A stretch of 64,000 nt of DNA from DATLGB01 sp964242305 (GTDB lineage Bacteria > Actinomycetota > Thermoleophilia > Solirubrobacterales > Solirubrobacteraceae): NCBI GenBank assembly GCA_964242305.1, contig CAXTBB010000024.1, positions 1-64,000 of the forward strand, written 5' to 3'. The translations under genes were made by a program, and so were the position numbers. The notes beneath the pieces were generated by a model. The model did not search any database, was not told the origin of the DNA, and saw only the letters and a program-made list of their open reading frames with translations. Each line of letters starts with the position of its first letter. Within the stretch, counting starts at the first letter, position 1. Positions 26,987-33,966 of the stretch are shown here, one piece after another.

Positions 26987-27744
26987 ACCGGCTGGAAGGA
27001 AAGGTCTGCGTCATCACCGGCGCGGCGAGCGGCATCGGCGCGGTCACCGCGCAGCGCTTCATGGACGAGGGCGCGACGGTCGTCGGCGTCGACCTCGCCG
27101 AGGGCTCGGTCGGCGACCTCGCGCTGACGGCGAACGTCGCCATCGAGAGTGACGTCCTCTCCATGTTCGCGCGCACGCGTGAACGCTACGGCCGCATCGA
27201 CGTCCTCTTCAACAACGCCGGCATCAACCCGACCGACGACGGCTCCGTGCTCGACACCTCCCTGGAGTCCTGGCAGCGCGTGCAGGACGTCAACGTCCGC
27301 AGCGTGTTCCTGTGCTGCAAGCACGGCATCCCGCACCTGCTCGAGAACCCGGGCCCGAACCGCGGCTCCGTCATCAACACGGCGTCCTTCGTGGCCGTGA
27401 TGGGCGCGGCAACCTCGCAGATCTCCTACACGGCGAGCAAGGGCGCGGTGCTGGCCATGAGCCGCGAGATGGGCGTCCAGTTCGCCCGCCAGGGCCTGCG
27501 CGTCAACGCCCTCTGCCCGGGCCCGGTCGACACACCGCTGCTCCGGGAGCTGTTCCTCTCCGATCCCGCGAAGGCGGCTCGGCGACTGGTGCACCTGCCG
27601 CCCGGCCGCTTCGCCGAGGCCGACGAGATCGCCTCCGCCGCCCTGTACCTCGCCAGCGACGAGTCCACCTACGTCAACGCCTCCACCTTCCTCGTCGACG
27701 GCGGCCTCTCCGGCGCCTACGTCACCGCCCAGGTCATGGAATGA
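26983..27744 (+). CDS. Short-chain dehydrogenase/reductase
   Basis: A 253-residue classical SDR: nucleotide site TGAASGIGAVTAQRF, NNAGINP, catalytic Tyr/Lys in SYTASKGAVLAMSREM, and PGPVDTPLLREL. The start overlaps the aldehyde dehydrogenase stop (ATGA) and its own stop overlaps the next gene (ATGA), so it belongs to the amine-catabolic operon. Substrate unknown. Confidence 0.92.
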   Translation: MNRLEGKVCVITGAASGIGAVTAQRFMDEGATVVGVDLAEGSVGDLALTANVAIESDVLSMFARTRERYGRIDVLFNNAGINPTDDGSVLDTSLESWQRVQDVNVRSVFLCCKHGIPHLLENPGPNRGSVINTASFVAVMGAATSQISYTASKGAVLAMSREMGVQFARQGLRVNALCPGPVDTPLLRELFLSDPAKAARRLVHLPPGRFAEADEIASAALYLASDESTYVNASTFLVDGGLSGAYVTAQVME

Positions 27745-28118
27745 GTGCGCTGGAGGACTTCGACGCGCTGCCGGTGGTGGCCGAAGGGGAGATGCTCGGC
27801 GAGTGGGCCGGAGAGCTGGTGGCGACCGGCCATCCGGGGGAGCCGCTGCTCGACGGGATGGACTGGCGGGGCAAGCGGTTCGTGACCCGCGACGAGGTCT
27901 ACCCGCTGATCTGCGGCGAGGATCGGGAGGTCAACGCGGTGATGGGGACGGCGTCGCTGCGCATGGTCGAGTACCGCGGGGTTGTCACCGCCACGATGAT
28001 CTATGACAAGCATCCGATCTTCGACTCGTTCCGGCGGGTCGACGACGACACGGTGATGGGCGCGATGGATCGCAAGGGTGAGGACGCGCCGCTGATGTTC
28101 CTCCTGCGCCGGTGCTGA
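27741..28118 (+). CDS. GXWXG/DUF4334 domain protein
   Basis: A 125-residue protein with the GXWXG signature GEWAGEL near residue 22 and the DUF4334 pattern VNAVMGTASLRMVEYRG, MIYDKHPIFDSFRRVDDDTV and MGAMDRKG. The family has no settled function but often accompanies dehydrogenases. Translationally coupled on both sides (ATGA before, 7-bp overlap after). Confidence 0.85.
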   Translation: MSALEDFDALPVVAEGEMLGEWAGELVATGHPGEPLLDGMDWRGKRFVTRDEVYPLICGEDREVNAVMGTASLRMVEYRGVVTATMIYDKHPIFDSFRRVDDDTVMGAMDRKGEDAPLMFLLRRC

Positions 28119-29158
28119 GCCTCGGGGTCGTCGGGACCTCGCGCAAGGCCGACGAGCGCCGGCTCGCCATCCATCCGCGCCACGTCGACCGGGTCGCGGC
28201 GGACGTCGTGTTCGAGACGGGCTACGGCGAGCGCTTCGGCGTGTCCGACGCGCAGCTCGGGCGGCCCACCGCCTCACGCGAGGACGTGATGGAGCGCGAC
28301 GTCGTCCTGCTCCCGAAGCCGCAGGCGGCCGACCTCGAGACGATGCGCCCGGGCCAGGTGCTGTGGGGCTGGCCGCACGCCGTCCAGGACGTGGCGATGG
28401 CGCAGACCGCGATCGACCGCGAGCTCACGCTGATCGCGTGGGAGGCGATGAACCACTGGAAGCGCGACGGGTCCTTCGACGTCCACGTCTTCCACAAGAA
28501 CAACGAACTGGCCGGCTACTGCTCGGTGCTGCACGCGCTCGCGCTGGTCGGTCGGACCGGCGACTACGGGCAGCGGATGCGCGCCGCGGTGCTGTCCTTC
28601 GGTGCCACCGCCCGCGGCGCGGTGCGCGCGCTCAGCGCGCTCGGGATCTCCGACATCTGCGTCTTCACCCAGCGCGACACGGCCCTCGTCGCGTCCCCCT
28701 TCGCGTCCGTGCAGATGGAGCGCTTCGATCCCGACGCGCCGATGGGGGAGCGGCTGGCGGGGTTCGACATCGTCGTCAACTGCATCCTCCAGGACCCGAA
28801 CGATCCGATCGTCTTCCTGACCGACGACGACCTCGGGCGGTTCGCGCCGGGCGCGCTGTTCGTCGACGTCAGCTGCGACGAGGGCATGGGCTTCGAGTGG
28901 GCGAAACCGACCTCGTTCGCGGCTCCCACCCTCCCGGTCGGGGACGGCGGCACGTACTACGCCGTCGACCACAGCCCGTCGTACCTGTGGGCGTCGGCGA
29001 CGTGGGAGATCAGCATGGCGCTGCTCGGCTACGTCCCCACCGTGCTGGCCGGCCCGGACGCGTGGGACGCCGACGAGACGATCCGCCGAGCCATCGAGAT
29101 CCGCGACGGCCGCGTGGTCAACCAGGCCATCAACGCCTTCCAGGGCCGACCCCTTTAG
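28112..29158 (+). CDS. AlaDH/PNT-family dehydrogenase, N5-(carboxyethyl)ornithine synthase-like
   Basis: A 348-residue protein of the alanine-dehydrogenase/transhydrogenase family. GTSRKADERRLAIHPRH, ETGYGERFGV, LPKPQAADLETMRPGQVLWG, NELAGYCSVLHALALVG and VLSFGATARGAVRALSALG line up with N5-(carboxyethyl)ornithine synthase, which reductively joins pyruvate and the ornithine side-chain amine. In this operon it could make or cleave an opine-like compound, or be a related amino-acid dehydrogenase. GTG start overlaps the previous gene by 7 bp; its stop overlaps the convergent alcohol dehydrogenase by 4 bp. Confidence 0.78.
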   Translation: MLSLGVVGTSRKADERRLAIHPRHVDRVAADVVFETGYGERFGVSDAQLGRPTASREDVMERDVVLLPKPQAADLETMRPGQVLWGWPHAVQDVAMAQTAIDRELTLIAWEAMNHWKRDGSFDVHVFHKNNELAGYCSVLHALALVGRTGDYGQRMRAAVLSFGATARGAVRALSALGISDICVFTQRDTALVASPFASVQMERFDPDAPMGERLAGFDIVVNCILQDPNDPIVFLTDDDLGRFAPGALFVDVSCDEGMGFEWAKPTSFAAPTLPVGDGGTYYAVDHSPSYLWASATWEISMALLGYVPTVLAGPDAWDADETIRRAIEIRDGRVVNQAINAFQGRPL

Positions 29159-30177
29159 GGAAAGGTGAGCACGGGCTTGATGGCGGCGCCGCTGCGGGCG
29201 TCGGCGAGCGCGGTGGCGATGTCGGCGAACGCGTAGGGGGTCGAGAACGGCGCGGCGGTGATCCCGCGCGCGAGCAGCGCCGGGATGAACGCCTGCGGGT
29301 CGGCGTCCCCTTCGATGACGCCGTGCAGCGAGCGCCCGAACAGCAGCCGGCCCTGGTCGACCGTGACCGGGTTGCGCGGACCGCGGAAGCCGAGCGTCGC
29401 GCACGCGCCGGGTGAGCGCAGGCAGCGCAGGGCGGCGTCGAGCACGTCCCCGTCGCCGACGGTCTCCACCGAGGCCTCGAGCCCGCGCAGCCGCGCGCCC
29501 GGCTCGTGCGCCTCCGTCGCGCCGAGCTCGAGGGCCAGCGCGCGCCGCTCCGGCCGCGGATCGACCGCCGCGATCCGCGTCACCCCGCGGGCGGCCATGA
29601 TCGCCGAGAGCCCCACGGCTCCGCACCCGAACACGGCCAGCGAGTCCTGCGGGCGGAGCACGTTGAGCACCGCGCCGGCTCCGGTCTGGACGCTGCAGCC
29701 CAGCGCCGCGAGGCCGACCAGGTCGTCCGTCTCCACCCTGACCGCGTTGCGGGCGGTGGCCAGCGCGTGGGTGGCGAAGGAGGACTGCCCGAGGAAGGAG
29801 CCGTGGACGGTGCCGAGCGTGCGGCTGCCGTCGGGACGCAGCCCCGAGTGGTTGCGCGCGTGGAACTCCGCGCAGTAGGCCGGCCGGTCCTGTGCGCAGG
29901 TCGAGCAGATGCCACAGCTGTCGAAGCTGAGCACCACGCGGTCGCCCGGCGCCAGCCCGTCCACCCGCGACGCGACGACGACCCCGGCGCCCTCGTGCCC
30001 GAGCACGACTGGGAACGGCAGGGCGACGTGCCCGTCGATGGCGCCGAGGTCGGTGTGGCAGACGCCCGTCGCGCGCAGCTCGACCAGCACCTCGCCCGCG
30101 CGCGGCGCGTCCACCTCGACCGCCTCGAGCACCGGCTCCGTGCCCGGCGCGTGGAGGACGGCGGCGGTCGCGCGCAT
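29155..30177 (-). CDS. Zinc-dependent alcohol dehydrogenase (medium-chain, class III-like)
   Basis: A 340-residue MDR enzyme. Catalytic-zinc ligands are in ATGVCHTDLGAI (C40) and LGHEGAGVV; the structural zinc loop CGICSTCAQDRPAYC has all four Cys. The nucleotide fold AVFGCGAVGLSAIMAARG follows. It oxidises an alcohol or reduces an aldehyde with NAD(H); substrate unknown. Start ATG 30177 is supported by TATCGT 8 nt upstream. An in-frame extension further upstream overlaps the divergent CoA-transferase and is not used. Confidence 0.92.
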   Translation of the reverse strand: MRATAAVLHAPGTEPVLEAVEVDAPRAGEVLVELRATGVCHTDLGAIDGHVALPFPVVLGHEGAGVVVASRVDGLAPGDRVVLSFDSCGICSTCAQDRPAYCAEFHARNHSGLRPDGSRTLGTVHGSFLGQSSFATHALATARNAVRVETDDLVGLAALGCSVQTGAGAVLNVLRPQDSLAVFGCGAVGLSAIMAARGVTRIAAVDPRPERRALALELGATEAHEPGARLRGLEASVETVGDGDVLDAALRCLRSPGACATLGFRGPRNPVTVDQGRLLFGRSLHGVIEGDADPQAFIPALLARGITAAPFSTPYAFADIATALADARSGAAIKPVLTFP

Positions 30178-30185
30178 CGGGACGG

Positions 30186-30195
30186 ACGATACGGT
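30186..30195. promoter_or_regulatory. Overlapping divergent -10 elements sharing a central TA
   Basis: ACGATACGGT contains TACGGT on the plus strand (30190-30195, 7 nt before ATG 30203) and TATCGT on the minus strand (30191-30186, 8 nt before ATG 30177). The two -10 hexamers share the TA at 30190-30191. The whole intergenic space is 25 bp, so both genes must start from leaderless or nearly leaderless transcripts and compete for the same DNA. Confidence 0.6.
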
Positions 30196-30202
30196 CCGGC
30201 CC

Positions 30203-31321
30203 ATGCCACAGGGACCGTTGGAGGGGGTGCGGGTGCTGGAGCTCGCCGGCATCGGGCCGAGCCCGTTCGCCGCGATGCTGCTGGCCGACATGGGCGCCGA
30301 CGTGCTGCGTGTCGATCGCAAGGGCGGGGGCGAGCTCTTCCCCGCCCAGTTCGACCCGACCCGGCGCGGGCGTGCCTCCGTCAAGGTCGACCTCAAGCAC
30401 CCCGAGGGCGTCGAGCTCGTCCTCTCGCTGGCAGCTCAGGCCGACGCGCTGGTGGAGGGCTACAGGCCCGGCGTGGCCGAGCGCCTGGGCCTCGGGCCGG
30501 AGGACGTCCGCGCGCGCAACCCGCGGCTCGTCTACGGCCGCATGACCGGCTACGGGCAGGACGGCCCGATGGCGCCGGTCGCCGGCCACGACATCAACTA
30601 CATCTCGCTGGGCGGCGCGCTGGGGGCGATCGCGCGCCAGGGCGAGCGGCCGCTGTTCCCGCTCAACCTGGTCGGCGACTACGGCGGCGGCGGGATGCTG
30701 CTCGCCTTCGGCGTCGTCTGCGGTCTCCTCGAGGCGCGCTCGTCCGGTCAGGGCCAGGTCGTCGACGCGGCCATGGTGGAGGGCACCGCGCTACTGACCA
30801 CCCTCTTCCACGGGATGCGCGCGGCGGGCGGCTGGAACGACGAGGCCGGGACCAACCTGCTCGACTCCGGCGCGCACTTCTACGAGGTCTACACCGCCTC
30901 CGACGGCGGCCACGTCGCCGTCGGCGCCATCGAGCCCCAGTTCTACGCGCGCCTGCTCGAGCTGCTCGAGCTCGACCCCGCCGACTACCCCCAGTTCGAC
31001 ACCGGCCGCTGGCCCGAGTTCAAGGAGCGCTTCGCGACGGTGTTCGCGACGAAGACCCGGGACGAGTGGGCCGCGCTGCTCGAGGGGGAGGAGGCGTGCG
31101 CGACCGCCGTCTACGGCCTCGCCGACGCAGCGTCGCACCCCCACAACCAGGCTCGTGGCACGTTCGTGGAGCTCGACGGGATGCTCCAGCCCGCCGCCGC
31201 CCCGCGCTTCGATCGCACCCCCGGCGCCGCCCGCCCGCGCCGCGACGACGGCGACGCCGCCCTGGCCGAATGGGGCATCACCGACGCCGCCCGCCTGCGC
31301 GACGCGGGCGCCCTCGCCTGA
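30203..31321 (+). CDS. Class III CoA-transferase / alpha-methylacyl-CoA racemase-like (CaiB/BaiF)
   Basis: A 372-residue CaiB/BaiF-family protein: LEGVRVLELAGIGPSPFAAM, LLADMGADVLRVDRKGG, FDPTRRGRASVKVDLKHPEG, NPRLVYGRMTGYGQDGPM, AGHDINYISLGGALGAI and LVGDYGGGGMLLAFGVVCGL with the catalytic Asp. The GHDINYISLGGALGAI variant is typical of alpha-methylacyl-CoA racemases, which epimerise branched acyl-CoAs. Leaderless-type start. Confidence 0.9.
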   Translation: MPQGPLEGVRVLELAGIGPSPFAAMLLADMGADVLRVDRKGGGELFPAQFDPTRRGRASVKVDLKHPEGVELVLSLAAQADALVEGYRPGVAERLGLGPEDVRARNPRLVYGRMTGYGQDGPMAPVAGHDINYISLGGALGAIARQGERPLFPLNLVGDYGGGGMLLAFGVVCGLLEARSSGQGQVVDAAMVEGTALLTTLFHGMRAAGGWNDEAGTNLLDSGAHFYEVYTASDGGHVAVGAIEPQFYARLLELLELDPADYPQFDTGRWPEFKERFATVFATKTRDEWAALLEGEEACATAVYGLADAASHPHNQARGTFVELDGMLQPAAAPRFDRTPGAARPRRDDGDAALAEWGITDAARLRDAGALA

Positions 31322-31325
31322 AGCG

Positions 31326-32159
31326 GTGGACGTCGACCTGCGCCCCTATACGGACGCGGACCTCGCGCTGTCGATCGCGCTGGAGACGGACGCGGTCGCG
31401 ATGGCCGAGCTGGGCGGCCCGCGCGCCGAGGAAGACATCCGTGCCGTGCACCGCCGCCGTGTCGGCGGCCGCTGGTCGCTCGTCATCGTCGACGGGGACG
31501 GCGCGGCGCTCGGCTCGCTGTTCGTATGGGAGAGCGATCACCACGGCTCCGCGATCCACGAGATCGGCTGGATGGTGCTCCCGCACGCCCACGGCCGCGG
31601 GGTCGCCTCGGCGGCGCTGCGGCTGCTCCTCGGCCGGATCCGCGCGAGCGGCGAGCTCACGGAGCTGCACGCGTTCCCGGGGGTGACGAACGCGCCGTCC
31701 AACCGTCTGTGCGCGTCGGCCGGCTTCACCGCCGCCGGCGACGAGGACGTGGACTTCGCCGGACACGCCCTGCGCTGCCGCCACTGGGTCCTCGACGTGA
31801 CGGTGCCCGCGCCGCACCGCGCGGCGCTCGCCGACCTCGCCGTGAGCCCGACCGCCGCGCTCTTCCAGGGCCGGCCGGACGCCGGCACCGACGTCAGCGT
31901 CTTCGTCACCCGCACCCCGCCCGGCCGCGCCGTCGACCTGCACGTGCACCCCTACCCGGAGACGTTCGTCCTGCTCGCCGGCCGCGGACGCTGGACCGTC
32001 GGCGCCACGGCCCACGAGCTCGTGCCCGACGAGCTCGTGGTCGTGCCGGCCGACACCCCGCACGGCTTCCGCAACGTCGGCGACGAGCCGCTGCTGGTGG
32101 TGTCCGTGCACGAGCGCGGCCGGCTCGAGCAGACCTTCCTGGGCCTGGACGCGCTCTAG
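31326..32159 (+). CDS. GNAT acetyltransferase fused to a cupin domain
   Basis: A 277-residue two-domain protein. Residues 1-155 are a GNAT fold: LRPYTDADLALSIALETDAV, IGWMVLPHAHGRGVASAALR for acetyl-CoA binding and NAPSNRLCASAGF. Residues 165-277 are a cupin barrel with ligands in HVHPYPETFVLLAGRGRW and VVPADTPHGFRNVGDE. It could acetylate a small molecule whose level or identity is read by the cupin. GTG 31326 lies 4 nt after the CoA-transferase stop, so it is cotranscribed. The combination is uncommon. Confidence 0.85.
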   Translation: MDVDLRPYTDADLALSIALETDAVAMAELGGPRAEEDIRAVHRRRVGGRWSLVIVDGDGAALGSLFVWESDHHGSAIHEIGWMVLPHAHGRGVASAALRLLLGRIRASGELTELHAFPGVTNAPSNRLCASAGFTAAGDEDVDFAGHALRCRHWVLDVTVPAPHRAALADLAVSPTAALFQGRPDAGTDVSVFVTRTPPGRAVDLHVHPYPETFVLLAGRGRWTVGATAHELVPDELVVVPADTPHGFRNVGDEPLLVVSVHERGRLEQTFLGLDAL

Positions 32160-32162
32160 CGG

Positions 32163-32996
32163 CTACGCGGGGACGGCGACGTCCGTTCCGCGCGAGGTCG
32201 CCTCCCACTCCGTCAGCTCCTCCTGCTGCGCGGCGAGGCTGGCGCCCACCGCGTCGGCGGCGTCGCTGCCGAGCACGAGCCGTCGCGGCGGCGCATCGGC
32301 GTCCAGCGCGGCGAGGATCGCGGCGGCGGCCTTCCCGGGATCGCCGGGCTGGTTGCCGTCGCCGTTGGCGAGGTCGTCGCGGACCGGTTGGATGGCATCG
32401 TCGTAGGCGGCGATCGCCTCCGAATGCGTCAGCGCGCCGGACCGGTTGAAGCCGGTGCGGAAGGCGCCCGGCTCGACGACCAGCGTGCGGATCCCGAAGC
32501 GCGCAACCTCGTCGTGGAGCGCCTCGGTCAGGCCCTCCAGTGCGAACTTGGTGGCGGAGTACCCACCGACGCCGGGGAACGACAGCCGCCCGCCCATGCT
32601 CGACATCTGAACGATCGCACCGGACCCCTGCTCGCGCATGTGCGGCAGCACCGCGCGGGTGAGCGCGGCCGGGCCGAAGAAGTGCAGGTCCATGAGGCCG
32701 CGCAGCTCGGCATCCGTGGTCTCCTCGACCGCGCCGACATGGCCACGGCCGGCGTTGTTGACGAGCACGTCGATGCGGCCGTGCCAGAGCAGCACGTCCG
32801 CAACGGCGCGGCTGATGGCCGCCGGGTCGGTCACGTCGAGGGTGACGGGCGTGACGCGGTCGGCGAGGTCGCCGAGCGCCGCGGGGCGGCGGACGCCGGC
32901 GACGACCGTGTCGCCGCGGTCGAGCACCGCCTCGGCCAGAGCGCGGCCGAAGCCGGAGGTGGTGCCGGTGATGAGCCAGATGCGAGGGGAGGTCAT
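32163..32996 (-). CDS. Short-chain dehydrogenase/reductase
   Basis: A 277-residue SDR: WLITGTTSGFGRALAEAVLD, NNAGRGHVGAVEETTD, QMSSMGGRLSFPGVGGYSAT with YxxxK at YSATKFALEG, and VVEPGAFRTGFNRSG, the pattern of the oxidoreductases often annotated as retinol-dehydrogenase-like. ATG 32996 is preferred over upstream in-frame starts, which would run over the LysR operator. Divergent from LysR, its likely regulator. Confidence 0.9.
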   Translation of the reverse strand: MTSPRIWLITGTTSGFGRALAEAVLDRGDTVVAGVRRPAALGDLADRVTPVTLDVTDPAAISRAVADVLLWHGRIDVLVNNAGRGHVGAVEETTDAELRGLMDLHFFGPAALTRAVLPHMREQGSGAIVQMSSMGGRLSFPGVGGYSATKFALEGLTEALHDEVARFGIRTLVVEPGAFRTGFNRSGALTHSEAIAAYDDAIQPVRDDLANGDGNQPGDPGKAAAAILAALDADAPPRRLVLGSDAADAVGASLAAQQEELTEWEATSRGTDVAVPA

Positions 32997-33050
32997 GCCA
33001 CCCATGGTGCGCCCGCAGACCGCCCGCCGCAACACAGACTGCGCAGGACG

Positions 33051-33069
33051 CGATAGACGGTGTCTATCG
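33051..33069. promoter_or_regulatory. Perfect LysR-type operator overlapping the LysR promoter
   Basis: CGATAGAC (33051-33058), GGT, GTCTATCG (33062-33069): an 8-bp perfect inverted repeat with 3-bp spacer, containing the T-N11-A core expected of LysR-type boxes. TATCGT (33065-33070), the leaderless-type -10 of the LysR gene, lies inside the right arm, so binding should repress lysR directly while leaving the divergent SDR open to control. Confidence 0.75.
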
Positions 33070-33078
33070 TCGCCGGTC

Positions 33079-33960
33079 ATGGAGCTGCGCGAGCTGCGCT
33101 ACTTGGTGGCCATCGCCGAGGCGGGCAACCTGGGCCGCGCCGCCGAGGCCCTGTACGTCAGCCAGCCATCGCTCTCGCACGCCCTGCGCAAGCTGGAGAC
33201 GGAGCTCGCGGTCCGGCTCTTCGACCGCCACCCCGGCGGGGTGCGCCTGACGGACGCAGGCCGCGACGTCGTCGCGCAGGCCAAGCGCGTGCTGCGCGCC
33301 GCCGACGCCGTCACCGCTGTCGCCGCCCGTCACGCCGCGGGGGAGGAGGGCGTGCTGCGCGTCGGCTTCGAGGCCACCGGCGCCGGCGCGCTCACCACCC
33401 GCGCCCGCGCCGCCTTCACCGCCGCCCATCCGCGCGTCCGGGTCGAGCCCAAGCGGTTCGACTGGGGCGGGGAGGTCGCCGCCGTCCGCGACGGCAGCAT
33501 CGACGTCGCGTTCGCATGGCTGCCCGCGGACACGGAGGGACTCCACGTCGAGGTGGTCCACAGCGAGCCGCGGGTGGTCGGCCTCGGCGCCGGCCATCGG
33601 CTCGCCGACCGTGCCGCGCTCACCCTCGAAGACGTCCGCGACGAGCCGCTGATGTGGACGCGCCGCGCGCCCCGCGTGTGGGTCGACTGGTGGGCGGTCA
33701 ACCCGCGCCCGGACGGATCCGAGCCGGTCTGGGGCCCGACCAACGACAACGTCGAGGAGATGCTCGAGCAGGTCGCCGAGGGCACGGCGATCTGCTTCGC
33801 ACCGGCGAGCATGGCCCGCTACTACGGGCGGCCCGACCTGCGCTGGATCGCGCTGGAGGGCGTCGAGCCGCTGCGGGTCGCGCTCGTGTGGCCGGCCGGG
33901 GGCGACGTCCCGCTCGTGCAGCGGTTCGTCGCCCTCACCCTGGAGTTGGCCGGGACCTGA
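33079..33960 (+). CDS. LysR-family transcriptional regulator
   Basis: A 293-residue LTTR. The helix-turn-helix is in MELRELRYLVAIAEAGNLGR and AAEALYVSQPSLSHALRKLE, followed by ELAVRLFDRHPGGVRLTDAG and a periplasmic-binding-like effector domain. ATG 33079 lies 8 nt after TATCGT. Divergent from an SDR across a perfect palindrome, which suggests autoregulation and control of the SDR. Confidence 0.92.
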   Translation: MELRELRYLVAIAEAGNLGRAAEALYVSQPSLSHALRKLETELAVRLFDRHPGGVRLTDAGRDVVAQAKRVLRAADAVTAVAARHAAGEEGVLRVGFEATGAGALTTRARAAFTAAHPRVRVEPKRFDWGGEVAAVRDGSIDVAFAWLPADTEGLHVEVVHSEPRVVGLGAGHRLADRAALTLEDVRDEPLMWTRRAPRVWVDWWAVNPRPDGSEPVWGPTNDNVEEMLEQVAEGTAICFAPASMARYYGRPDLRWIALEGVEPLRVALVWPAGGDVPLVQRFVALTLELAGT

Positions 33961-33966
33961 TCCCGT

